64,000 nt of DNA from Stenotrophomonas nitritireducens (GTDB lineage: Bacteria > Pseudomonadota > Gammaproteobacteria > Xanthomonadales > Xanthomonadaceae): positions 62,001 to 126,000 of the forward strand of contig NZ_LDJG01000005.1 of NCBI RefSeq assembly GCF_001431425.1. Direction: 5' to 3'. Positions 46,676-54,872 of this stretch are shown here, one piece after another. Position 1 is the stretch's first letter; each line of letters opens with the position of its first letter. The translations under genes were made by a program, and so were the position numbers. The notes beneath the pieces were generated by a model, which was not told the DNA's origin, made no database searches, and was given only the letters and a program-made list of their open reading frames with translations.

Positions 46676-47107
46676 TCAATCGTTGCTGTCGATGCGCTCG
46701 CGCAGACGTTGCTCCTGCGCGCGCAATTCAGGGGTGAAGGCGTCGCCGAAGTCCTCGGCCTCGAAGAACGGGCGGATCTCCACCTCCACCGGCGTACTAC
46801 CGTCGGGATTGAAGGGCGCGCGCTTGAGCCACTCCACCGCCTCGTCCATGGAGCGCACCTGCCACAGCCAGAAGCCGGCGATGAGCTCCTTCGTCTCGGC
46901 GAACGGTCCGTCGATGACGCTGCGCCGCGCACCGTCGAACCGCACCCGCGCGCCGCGCCGGCTCGGATGCAGGCCCTCGCCGGCCAGCATGATGCCGGCC
47001 TCCACCAACCGCTCGTTGTAGGCGCCCATCGCCGCCAGTTCGGCCTGGGTGGGCATCACCCCGGCCTCGCTGGCGGCCGTCGCCTTCACGATCACCATCA
47101 CTTTCAT
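46676..47107 (-). CDS. YciI/DGPF-domain protein
   Basis: 143-aa protein of the YCII-related fold, with the name-giving DGPF in SVIDGPFAETKELIAGFWLW (about residues 62-80). The fold is a ferredoxin-like dimer; YciI homologues have weak hydrolase activity and some act in stress responses. It is the first gene after the predicted ECF42-type promoter (47158-47184), so it is a likely direct target of the sigma factor. Confidence 0.92.
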   Translation of the reverse strand: MKVMVIVKATAASEAGVMPTQAELAAMGAYNERLVEAGIMLAGEGLHPSRRGARVRFDGARRSVIDGPFAETKELIAGFWLWQVRSMDEAVEWLKRAPFNPDGSTPVEVEIRPFFEAEDFGDAFTPELRAQEQRLRERIDSND

Positions 47108-47157
47108 CGCCGTGCCTTGACGGTTGCGGACCGGATGATCCGCTTCACACCCGATAC

Positions 47158-47184
47158 GACGAACCGGCGCCGACGGTATCGACA
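47158..47184 (-). promoter_or_regulatory. Predicted ECF42-type promoter
   Basis: On the minus strand TGTCGA (47179-47184) is followed after 17 bp by CGTC (47158-47161), 50 bp before the DGPF start codon. Work on ECF42 groups reports promoters of the type TGTCGA at -35 and CGA/TC at -10; the match here is exact under that rule. Seen in sequence; use by this sigma factor is inferred. Confidence 0.6.
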
Positions 47185-47276
47185 AGGCTGACGGTCTTTT
47201 TCATGAACGCGTTAATGATTGCCGCGCGACCGGTTCCCTGCGCGATCATGGCGGCTCACCCCGACCGGCGCCTGCC

Positions 47277-47651
47277 ATGAAATTCCTGCTGCTGATCTAC
47301 ATCGACCCGGAACTGCTGCAGTCGCTGCCGCCGCAGGAATACGACGCGCAGATGCGCCGCTGCCTGCTCCACGCCGACGCCCTGCAGGCGCAGGGCACGC
47401 TGCAGATGGCGCAGAAGCTGCAGCCCCCGGCCACCGCCCGGACCCTGCGCACCCGCAACGGCGAGCCGCGCATCACCGACGGCCCCTTCGCCGAGACCCG
47501 CGAGGTCCTGGCCGGCTTCAACCTGATCGAAGCGGCCGACGTGGACGATGCCATGCGCATCGCCCGGCAGTTCCCCTGGGCGGCCTACGGCAGCATCGAG
47601 GTGCGCGAGGTGGAGGACCTGCAGATGGAGCGGATGCGGCTGGGCGCCTGA
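47277..47651 (+). CDS. YciI/DGPF-domain protein, divergent copy
   Basis: 124-aa YciI-type protein with DGPF in RITDGPFAETREVLAGFNLI. It is divergent from the other DGPF gene and shares their 170-bp intergenic region, which has a TAATGAT -10-like element near 47213 but no second TGTCGA-CGTC match that I can see. It probably belongs to the same functional set. Length is normal for the family. Confidence 0.9.
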   Translation: MKFLLLIYIDPELLQSLPPQEYDAQMRRCLLHADALQAQGTLQMAQKLQPPATARTLRTRNGEPRITDGPFAETREVLAGFNLIEAADVDDAMRIARQFPWAAYGSIEVREVEDLQMERMRLGA

Positions 47652-47672
47652 TCGCGCGCCCAGCCGACCCGT

Positions 47673-49757
47673 TCAGCGCGCCACGATCCGCAGTTCGCGA
47701 CGTTCGCCGGCCTCGTTGCCGCTGTAATCCTTCGCGGTGATCCGGATCACATGTTCCCCGGGCGGCAGTTCTTCCGCCTGCAGCGCGCCGCTCGCCAGCC
47801 GCCCATCGCGCACCGTGTTGGTGAGCACGTAGCGGAACCGCGTCACCGCGCTGCCGTGGACGGTGATGCCGCTGTCTTCGGCGTAGGCCACCTTCACCGC
47901 GTCGGCCTGCGGGGGCATGCGGTTGAACTCGATGTTCATCCGCGGCCGCTCGTAACCGGGCAGCGCCCGGCCCGCGGCATCGAGGATCTGGTAGCCCAGC
48001 GCGTACAGGCCGAGGCGGCGGCGCGGCAGGTTGCCGTCCACCTGGTCCCAGGCCTCGACCACCAGCTGCAGGCCGCCGGCGTCGCGCGGCACGACGAGGC
48101 GGCCGTCGCGCGTTTCGCGCAGCCGTTGGCCGTTGCCATCGAGCAGGGCGATGTCGTCGATCTTCGGCGCGACATGGTCTGCGTAGCCGGCAAAGCCCAG
48201 CCGCACCGCGTTGCGCTCATAGCCGGAAGGCCCCACTGCCAGATGCACGTGGGCCTGGGAATTGATGCTGCCCAGCGCGTCACCGGGCTGGAAGCGGGTG
48301 CCGCGGCGCACCCGCACCCGCTCAAGCTTGCCCGCGTCGTCATACAGCAGCTGCATGCGCGCCGGATCCAGCGCGCGATTGGCGGCATCGCGCCCCACCT
48401 TGATGTGGATGTAGTCGAGCTTGTCCAGCGACAGACCCTCGGCCTGCCCGCCCAGCGTCCAGGTCGAGGCCGGACTGCTGACCTTGCCGCCGGCAATCGC
48501 CAGCACGGTCTGGCCGACGTCGCCGCGCACGTCGAAGCCGCTGTGCAGGTGGTGGCGGCTCTCCCCGCGGAAATCGCCGCGGACCTCGCCCAGCGTGCCG
48601 GTCACCTCATGCCAGCCGGTCTGCGGGGCCAGCGGCCAGCGGCCCTGGTTGCGCGGCAGCGGATTGTCCGGCGACGGCCCCACGGGTGTCGCCAGCGGCG
48701 GTTCGCCCGGCTGCCGCGGTTGCAGGTGATGCAGGCGGTGGCCATCGGCATCGGCCAGCAACAGGCTGCCATCGGCTGCCAGCGCCAGTCCGGCCGGGCG
48801 CGCGAAACGCCGCGCGTCGTCACCGGCCACGGCGACCACATGGCCGTGTGGCGAGACCTGCACCACGCGCCCGCTCAGCCGCTCGCCCACATAGGCGACG
48901 CCGTCATGGGTCAATGCCAGGGCCATCGGCCCCCACAGCACGCGCTCGCCGTCGCCGCCGCCCAGCCGGGTGCTGACCGTTCCGGACGGCGTAATGGTGC
49001 GCAAGGCGTTGTTCTGCAGATCGGCAACCCACAGCGTGCCATCGGCCGCCAGCGCCAGGTCGGTCGGAGTATCGAAGCGCGCCTGGCTGCCTGCGCCATC
49101 GACCCAGCCCGGCTGCGCGCCGCCGGCCAGCGTCGTCACCTGCCCGTCGGGATCGATGACCCGGATCCGGTCGTTCCAGGTATCGGCGACGTAGATGCGG
49201 TCGTCGGCGCCAACCGCCACGCCCATCGGTCCGTTGAACTGCGCGAGCCGGCCGCTGCCGTCGGCAAAACCAGCGCGGCCGCTGCCGGCGATGGTGGTGA
49301 CCTCGCCCTGCGGGGTGATCCTGCGGATGGCGTGGTTGCCGGTATCGGCCACGTAAAGATTGCCGTGCCGGTCCAGGGCGATGCCCGAGGGCGTGTTGAA
49401 CGCGGCCGCGGCGCCGCGGCCATCGGCAAAGCCCTCGCCGCTGCCGGCCAGCAGATGGAAGTCGCCGTCCAGCCAGCGGTAAAGGATGCGGTTGTTGTCG
49501 CCTGCGTCGGCCACGTACAGCGTGCCGCCGGCATCCATCGCCACGCCCCAGGGATCGCTGAAGCGGCTCTGCGCCCCCGGGCCGACGACATCGCCCTCGA
49601 CACCATCGCCGGCCAGCAGTTCGACCTGCGCGCGCCAGCCCAGCGGCGTCGCGGCCGGCACCGCCGCCTGCGGCGCACGCGGCGCCCACAGATAGCTGGC
49701 CGCCAATGCGCCGCCCGTCAGCACCGCCACGGCCATCACCCAATGCCTTCGTTCCAT
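47673..49757 (-). CDS. NHL beta-propeller fused to an M23-type peptidase domain
   Basis: 694-aa exported or membrane-anchored protein: one N-terminal hydrophobic segment (about 5-25). Residues 45-340 are NHL repeats (FSDPWGVAMDAGGTLYVADA, LYVADTGNHAIRRI, IYVADTWNDRIRVI, LWVADLQNNALRTI), a six-bladed propeller. Residues about 385-520 resemble an M23/LytM fold, with zinc-site residues HSGFD (His405, Asp409) and HVH (His503, His505). The last 150 residues are beta-rich. The M23 part could cut peptidoglycan cross-links. No family name for the whole protein is known to me. Confidence 0.82.
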   Translation of the reverse strand: MERRHWVMAVAVLTGGALAASYLWAPRAPQAAVPAATPLGWRAQVELLAGDGVEGDVVGPGAQSRFSDPWGVAMDAGGTLYVADAGDNNRILYRWLDGDFHLLAGSGEGFADGRGAAAAFNTPSGIALDRHGNLYVADTGNHAIRRITPQGEVTTIAGSGRAGFADGSGRLAQFNGPMGVAVGADDRIYVADTWNDRIRVIDPDGQVTTLAGGAQPGWVDGAGSQARFDTPTDLALAADGTLWVADLQNNALRTITPSGTVSTRLGGGDGERVLWGPMALALTHDGVAYVGERLSGRVVQVSPHGHVVAVAGDDARRFARPAGLALAADGSLLLADADGHRLHHLQPRQPGEPPLATPVGPSPDNPLPRNQGRWPLAPQTGWHEVTGTLGEVRGDFRGESRHHLHSGFDVRGDVGQTVLAIAGGKVSSPASTWTLGGQAEGLSLDKLDYIHIKVGRDAANRALDPARMQLLYDDAGKLERVRVRRGTRFQPGDALGSINSQAHVHLAVGPSGYERNAVRLGFAGYADHVAPKIDDIALLDGNGQRLRETRDGRLVVPRDAGGLQLVVEAWDQVDGNLPRRRLGLYALGYQILDAAGRALPGYERPRMNIEFNRMPPQADAVKVAYAEDSGITVHGSAVTRFRYVLTNTVRDGRLASGALQAEELPPGEHVIRITAKDYSGNEAGERRELRIVAR

Positions 49758-49842
49758 TTACATCCAACCCACTGCGGACCGGGCACGATAGACGCTCACG
49801 GCCGATGGCGGAACCGCCCGGGCCCTGCGCGCGGGAGCCCCG

Positions 49843-50304
49843 ATGCATCTTTACCTGGACGAAAACCCGATCCGCCTGCAGCCCGCGCACGGTCCGGGCA
49901 TCGGCCTGCCGCTGACCCTGGCGTCGCTGCTGGAGGACGGCCTGCGCCGCTTCCCGCCATCGGAGGCGGCGCTGGAACAGGCCATCGCCCGCACCGAGGA
50001 CGCGCTGATGCCGCAGATTCCGGCGCTGCGCGCGCATCCGCATCTGCGGCTGGACTGCAGCGACGCCGTGCTGCAACCGCTGGCCGGACTGCTGGGCCTG
50101 CCGGAGCAGCCGGAGCAGCTGCTCGATATCGAACAGGTCGAGCGCGCATTCAACCAGGTGGCACAGGTGGCCGCGGGCCTGCCCGCCAGGGCGGCAGGAC
50201 TACCGGAACATCCCGGTTTCGTCGCCGCGCTGCTGGTGCTGCGCGAACTGATGCACCACCTGGGATCAGGCCAGCTGCGCCTCCTGCAGCCGCCGCACCG
50301 CTGA
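49843..50304 (+). CDS. Hypothetical helical protein
   Basis: 153-aa mostly helical cytoplasmic protein without cysteine motifs or membrane segments beyond a central Leu-rich stretch (ALLVLRELMHHLGSG). I do not recognise a family. It is divergent from the NHL-M23 gene and converges with the lytic transglycosylase gene (18-bp gap), so it may be a local regulator or a cell-wall related protein; this is only position. Codon use looks like its neighbours. Confidence 0.7.
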   Translation: MHLYLDENPIRLQPAHGPGIGLPLTLASLLEDGLRRFPPSEAALEQAIARTEDALMPQIPALRAHPHLRLDCSDAVLQPLAGLLGLPEQPEQLLDIEQVERAFNQVAQVAAGLPARAAGLPEHPGFVAALLVLRELMHHLGSGQLRLLQPPHR

Positions 50305-50321
50305 CCGCCCGGCAAGGGACG

Positions 50322-51089
50322 CTACAACGCCGGCAGCTCCGGTGCGCGGCCCATGGCCCGCCGATAGCGCTCGTACAGCGTCAGCACCTTGTCCACGTAC
50401 TGGCGCGTTTCCGCATAGGGCGGCACCCCGCCATAGCGGGCGACCACGCCGATACCGGCGTTGTAGGCGGCAGCGGCCAGGCTGCGGTCGCCGTTGTAGC
50501 GGCGCAGCAGCGCCTTCATGTAGCGGGCGCCGCCATCGATCGACTGCGCCGCCGACAGCGGATCGGCCACGCCGTACTCGCTGGCGGTTTCCGGCATCAG
50601 CTGCATCACCCCCTGCGCGCCCTTGGCTGAAACCGCCGTTTCGTCAAACCCGCTTTCGGCATGGGCCACGGCCCGCAACCATGCGTCATCCACGCCCGTG
50701 GCCCTGGCGGCAGCGCGGAACTGGGGGGCGTGTCGGTTCAATTGCGGCTTGCCGACCTGGCCCAGCCCGGCGTGCGCCGGTTCTCCCGGCGGCGTGGCGA
50801 CGGTGAAGCGCAGGTATGGCCGCGAACCAGGCAGGTTGCGGGTGGAATAGACCAGCGCGCCGTCCTGCTCACGCTCGTACAAGGTACCGCTGAACACCCC
50901 GAAGTCGCCCCATAGGTTGGGCGTCTGCACGGCGTTGTCGTCGATCACGATGGCTTCGCAGCGGGAGCCGGGCTCCGGCGCGGTGGCCATGCTCACCGTG
51001 CCTTTCTGCAGACAGCGGTATACCGTGCGGGCCTGCACCGGCGCCCACGGCAGATACAGCAGCAGGACCATCGCAACCGTACGCGGCAT
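50322..51089 (-). CDS. Lytic murein transglycosylase (SLT/GH23 family)
   Basis: 255-aa exported protein (signal peptide ending VQA, about residue 20). An N-terminal DUF4124-like segment (RTVYRCLQKGTVSMATAPEPGSRCEAI, in part, two cysteines) precedes the SLT domain (about 125-245) with catalytic Glu in AHAESGFDETAVS, GAQGVMQLMP, and AAAYNAGIGVVARYGGVPPY. It would cleave peptidoglycan glycan strands to anhydro ends. ATG 51089 starts the signal peptide. Confidence 0.91.
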   Translation of the reverse strand: MPRTVAMVLLLYLPWAPVQARTVYRCLQKGTVSMATAPEPGSRCEAIVIDDNAVQTPNLWGDFGVFSGTLYEREQDGALVYSTRNLPGSRPYLRFTVATPPGEPAHAGLGQVGKPQLNRHAPQFRAAARATGVDDAWLRAVAHAESGFDETAVSAKGAQGVMQLMPETASEYGVADPLSAAQSIDGGARYMKALLRRYNGDRSLAAAAYNAGIGVVARYGGVPPYAETRQYVDKVLTLYERYRRAMGRAPELPAL

Positions 51090-51205
51090 CGTCTTGCGCG
51101 CCTTCCATCGCAGAAGGCGATGCTGGACCCGGTTCTGCGAACCCGGGGTGATGGATCCTGGCGCCCTGCCACTTGAACCGAACCAACGCTTTCCCGGAAC
51201 CCGCC

Positions 51206-51523
51206 ATGGATCTCTCGCCCGCACCGCTGCTGACCTTCGTCAATCCACTGTTCCATCGCGGCCGCAATACCAGCGTTCGCCGTGGCAACCGCTGGCACGG
51301 CGTGGCCCAGGCGCGCCTGCAGTGTGCGGCCGGCCAGCCGCAGCCCACGGTGACGCTGGCCACCGAGTTGCGCCAGTTCAGCACCCTTACCGCCGCCGAC
51401 CTGCGCGACGAGCACGATCCCGCCTGCCGGACGCCGGATGGGCTGCTGGACGTGCTGCAGCAGATCTACCCCGGCTTCCAGCCCGATGAGACGGTGACGC
51501 TGGTGCACTTCGTGCTGGACTGA
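51206..51523 (+). CDS. ASCH-domain-like small protein
   Basis: 105-aa protein. The segment HRGRNTSVRRGNRWHGVAQA followed by VTLATELRQFSTLTAADLRDEHDP and the final FQPDETVTLVHFVLD resembles an ASCH (PUA-like) domain of the RNA-binding/hydrolase type. The match is by pattern only and moderately sure. It is divergent from the transglycosylase gene. ATG 51206 is favoured; an ATG at 51173 lies in the divergent gene's leader. Confidence 0.6.
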   Translation: MDLSPAPLLTFVNPLFHRGRNTSVRRGNRWHGVAQARLQCAAGQPQPTVTLATELRQFSTLTAADLRDEHDPACRTPDGLLDVLQQIYPGFQPDETVTLVHFVLD

Positions 51524-51578
51524 ACGGGATCGGCGCCGCGGATCGGCGCGGCGCCGTTGCGGCAGACTGCGTGGACGC

Positions 51579-52652
51579 TCAGCGCGCGGCGCTGGCTGCG
51601 CGCAGGTGCTTGCCGACCGCTTCGGAGAAGGCGCGCCCGTCGACCACGTCCGAGTTGATCGACCAGGTCATCACCCCGCGGAAATCCGGGTACGGCCGCG
51701 TCGGCGCGACCTGGTCGCACTGCGTGGCGGTGGTCAGGCAATCGAAGGCGCGGTTGATATCGGCCGGGATCGCATGGCCGTTGCCGGCCGCGCGCAGCCC
51801 CGACGGCAGCGCCAGCGCCACCTGGTCGGCGCGCAGGCCTTCGAAGCGGCCCTTGCCGCCGGCCAGCGCGAAGCCTTCGATCAGCATCCGGGCCGAGCCG
51901 ACCATCATGTCCACGCTGCCGCCGGGATACTCCTCGGCGCGGTAGGGAGTCGGCAGCCCGCCGTTGTTGTAGAGCTGCACGTGCAGCAGATCCAGCTCAT
52001 CGCGCAGGCCGTCGATCAGCGGCAGGTAGGCGCCCCAGATGCCCTCCATCGACACGAAGCCGCCCTGCACATACGGGTGCTCCGGCGCCATCGAGACGTA
52101 CAGGTTGGAATACATGCGGTGCAGGCGCTTGACCGCCGAAACCAGGTGCGCAACCACCGGGGCGTCGTGGGTCACTCCGGCGATCTTCTCCAGGTCGATG
52201 TCGATGCCATCCAGGCCGAAGGCGTCGATGGCCTCGGCGGTGGTGGCGACGAAGTTGTCCTCCTCGCGACGGGTGTTCAAGGTCACCGTGCCCAGCTCGC
52301 CGCCGAACGACAGCGCCACGATCTTGCCCTGCGCGCGCTTGGCCGCGATATCGGCGATCAGCTGGGTGCGCTCCAGCGCCGGATCCGGATTGAACGCCAC
52401 CTTGCCCTCGCCCATGTCGTCGGCGAAGGCCAGCACGATCACGTCCCAGCTGTCATCGACCTGGCCCACCGGCAACACCCCGGTGCCGTTGTCGAAATTG
52501 TGCAGATAGCCGATCAGCGCGTGCCTGGGCAGGGCGTGGCTGTTGCCCGGTGCGATACCCACCTGCGACTGGACAGGTTCGTTCTGCCTGGCCTGGCAAC
52601 CGAACGTGGTGAGGAGAACAAGCGCGCACGACAACAGGCCGATCGGCTTCAT
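51579..52652 (-). CDS. GH18-family chitinase-like lipoprotein
   Basis: 357-aa glycoside hydrolase of family 18. A signal peptide with lipobox TFGC (Cys about 19) makes it a lipoprotein. The catalytic DxxDxDxE is present as DGIDIDLE (about residues 145-152); SFGGELG is the usual second motif. It should hydrolyse beta-1,4-N-acetylglucosamine links in chitin or related glycans, or act as an endo-beta-N-acetylglucosaminidase. A TAGAAT -10 lies at 52681-52686 (minus) and palindromes sit upstream of it. Confidence 0.9.
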   Translation of the reverse strand: MKPIGLLSCALVLLTTFGCQARQNEPVQSQVGIAPGNSHALPRHALIGYLHNFDNGTGVLPVGQVDDSWDVIVLAFADDMGEGKVAFNPDPALERTQLIADIAAKRAQGKIVALSFGGELGTVTLNTRREEDNFVATTAEAIDAFGLDGIDIDLEKIAGVTHDAPVVAHLVSAVKRLHRMYSNLYVSMAPEHPYVQGGFVSMEGIWGAYLPLIDGLRDELDLLHVQLYNNGGLPTPYRAEEYPGGSVDMMVGSARMLIEGFALAGGKGRFEGLRADQVALALPSGLRAAGNGHAIPADINRAFDCLTTATQCDQVAPTRPYPDFRGVMTWSINSDVVDGRAFSEAVGKHLRAASAAR

Positions 52653-52710
52653 CGCAATCCCATGCGGTGGAGGAAGCCCGATTCTAGACAGCCTCCAGGA
52701 CAGAAAAACC

Positions 52711-52745
52711 TTCCGGAACATGAAGTTGGACAAGTTGTCCGGAAA
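52711..52745 (-). promoter_or_regulatory. Palindromic operator-like element upstream of the GH18 gene
   Basis: A 13-bp perfect inverted repeat GGACAA-G-TTGTCC (52728-52740) is embedded in a longer imperfect one, TTCCGGA... TGTCCGGAA (52711-52744). It ends about 25 bp upstream of the -10-like TAGAAT of the GH18 gene, the place for an activator site. The regulator is not next to it. Confidence 0.5.
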
Positions 52746-52898
52746 TGGCCCGGGCCAGTCCGGGCGCTGTCCCGTACGCGCCGGCGCCGGCTGTCGGCGG
52801 GCTGTCGCATGCCGCTACTGGCAGCGGCGACAAGGACAACGCACCGCCCCCGCCGGCAACGCGGAGCTCCCGGACCGGCCTTCGGCTGGCGCCGACGC

Positions 52899-53831
52899 TC
52901 AACCGCAGGTCTTCATGCGCCGCTCGGCATCCCACAGCGCGCGCCGCGCCAGGTCGTAGGCGCTGTCGGCCGCCGACGGCAGCGTGTGTTCGGCCTCGAC
53001 CGGATCGGCACCGTGGCGGTAGCGGTATTCCAGCCGCTCGAGCGCATCGAGGTGCTGCAGCGCGGTGGCGGACCAGCGGCTGCGCAGCTCGCCGCTGCAA
53101 CGCGGATAGCGCCGTTCCAGCTCGCCGATGGCGGCACGGAGGCGGCGGCTGGCCTCGCCATCGAGGCCGGGCAGCGGTTCATGGCGGATCGGCGCGGCCT
53201 TGTAGGCATCGCCGGTCGCCTCGCTGCCCAGGTCGGACGCGCTCTCGTGCAGGGACGGATTGAACGCGACATCGGGTGGGCGCCGCGCTTCGGCCGGCTG
53301 GATATCCTCGCCATAGAGCCATTTCTCCTTGCGCGACTGCCGGGTTCCGGCTGCCCGTTTCGAGAACAGCCCGGCGGTAGCGCGTTCGCCGACCCCCGTC
53401 GCCAGTTCGTCGCGGTGCTCGAATACCCGCTCGCCGGTTGCGCGCGTGCGGCCATCGCTGGCGATGTCCTGGGGCAGGGCGATCTCGCCGTGGCTGTCGT
53501 ACAGGCGCTGCGACCAGTCCGCGGACGCTGCCGGTGCGATGGCGGACGGAGGCGTGGCGACGGTCGACGGGGGAGGCCGGAGCTCCGGCGATGACGGCGC
53601 GGTGTCGCGGGATGCGACCGGCGTTTCCCGCGTCACCGCCGTCGGCGGCGGCAGCTGCGCCTCATCGTGCTGGCGCGGCAGCCAGCGCACCTGCAGCCGC
53701 TGCGCGCGGCCATCGGTCTCCGCCTCGGGCACCTGCCAGAGCACGCGCGCGAACAGGCAGAGGACCGCCCCAGTCGCCAGAGCGGCGCCGATGCGGTGGG
53801 ACAACGGTTCGCGACCACGTGAATCCTGCAT
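52899..53831 (-). CDS. Hypothetical membrane-anchored protein with Pro-rich linker
   Basis: 310 aa. One N-terminal membrane helix (about 12-32), a Pro/Ser/Thr-rich linker (about 55-105), a central region, and a helical C-terminal domain (about 215-310) with two cysteines (RYPRCSGEL and the final KTCG) that may form a disulfide in the periplasm. I do not recognise a family. Shine-Dalgarno GGAAAGG precedes ATG 53831. It is divergent from the methyltransferase gene. Confidence 0.72.
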   Translation of the reverse strand: MQDSRGREPLSHRIGAALATGAVLCLFARVLWQVPEAETDGRAQRLQVRWLPRQHDEAQLPPPTAVTRETPVASRDTAPSSPELRPPPSTVATPPSAIAPAASADWSQRLYDSHGEIALPQDIASDGRTRATGERVFEHRDELATGVGERATAGLFSKRAAGTRQSRKEKWLYGEDIQPAEARRPPDVAFNPSLHESASDLGSEATGDAYKAAPIRHEPLPGLDGEASRRLRAAIGELERRYPRCSGELRSRWSATALQHLDALERLEYRYRHGADPVEAEHTLPSAADSAYDLARRALWDAERRMKTCG

Positions 53832-54021
53832 GCCTTTCCATCGCCGGGTATCTCTGCACGGGCGCGCATGAAGCCGCCGTGGTGCAACCATGACAGCAAC
53901 AGACCGGCCGCGGCGCAACGAGTTCCATGGCCGCTACCGCGCCCGCCGCCGCTTGGTCCGGGCGCGGGTTACGATGGCCGCCCTTTCCGTCACCGGCCCT
54001 TTCCGCAGGGCCGCTCCGCGC

Positions 54022-54864
54022 ATGCCCCATTACTCCGGTCCCCTGCTCACCCGCCCGCTGCTGAAGGCCATGCTCGACGCGCGCCGCAGCGGCAGGCCGA
54101 CATGGGCCGGTTCGTTCGACCTGGGGCGCGGCAGCGACGAGGTCCGGCTGGAGGCAGATCACTGGCGGTGGCGTGGCAGCGACTACCCCTGGCCCGAACG
54201 GCTGAAGGACCGCACCGTCTACTACTGGGACGGCGAGGATTTCGCCCCCGCCTCGCGGTTCGGCAGCGGCCTGTACAAGCTGGTGCCGACCGGGTGGGGC
54301 GTGCCGACCTTCGAGATCGACGGCATCAAGATGCTGGTCAGCGCGCAGCTGTCGCCGATGGATGACGCGCGCCGCAAGGTCGCCTTGATCGCGCCGCGCG
54401 GCAAGCAGGTGCTCGATACCTGCGGCGGCATGGGCTATTTCGCCGCCTGCTGCCTGGAAGCCGGCGTGGCGGCCGTGCGTTCGTTCGAAAAGAGCCCGGA
54501 GGTGCTGTGGCTGCGTACGCTCAATCCCTGGTCGCCGGACCCGGAGTCCGACGCCGCGGGTGGGCGCCTGACGCTCGCGCACGGCGACGTCTCATTGGCC
54601 ATCGCGGACATCGCGGATGCCTCGGTCGATGCCGTGCTGCATGACCCGCCGCGCTTCGGCATCGCCGGCGAACTGTATTCGCAGGCGTTCTACGACCATC
54701 TGGCGCGCGTGCTGCGCCGGGGCGGCCAGTTGTTCCACTACACCGGCACGCCCAACAAGCTTACCAGCGGCCGCGATGTTCCCCGCGAGGTCGCCACGCG
54801 CCTGACGAAGGCAGGCTTCCGCGCGCGCCCGGAACTGGACGGGGTGTTCGCCGTCCGCACCTGA
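54022..54864 (+). CDS. SAM-dependent methyltransferase, RlmI/spermidine-synthase type
   Basis: 280-aa class I methyltransferase. SAM-binding motif QVLDTCGGMGYFAACCLEAG (about 135-155), acidic loop FEKSPEVLWLRTL, and a late DPPRFG motif (VLHDPPRFGIAGEL) typical of amino-methyltransferases acting on nucleic acid bases. The N-terminal part (1-125) is a specific substrate or RNA-binding region. The target is not known. ATG 54022 starts a good N-terminus; a -10-like TACGAT is at 53970. It converges with the GGDEF-EAL gene with only 8 bp between stops. Confidence 0.86.
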   Translation: MPHYSGPLLTRPLLKAMLDARRSGRPTWAGSFDLGRGSDEVRLEADHWRWRGSDYPWPERLKDRTVYYWDGEDFAPASRFGSGLYKLVPTGWGVPTFEIDGIKMLVSAQLSPMDDARRKVALIAPRGKQVLDTCGGMGYFAACCLEAGVAAVRSFEKSPEVLWLRTLNPWSPDPESDAAGGRLTLAHGDVSLAIADIADASVDAVLHDPPRFGIAGELYSQAFYDHLARVLRRGGQLFHYTGTPNKLTSGRDVPREVATRLTKAGFRARPELDGVFAVRT

Positions 54865-54872
54865 GCGGCGCG

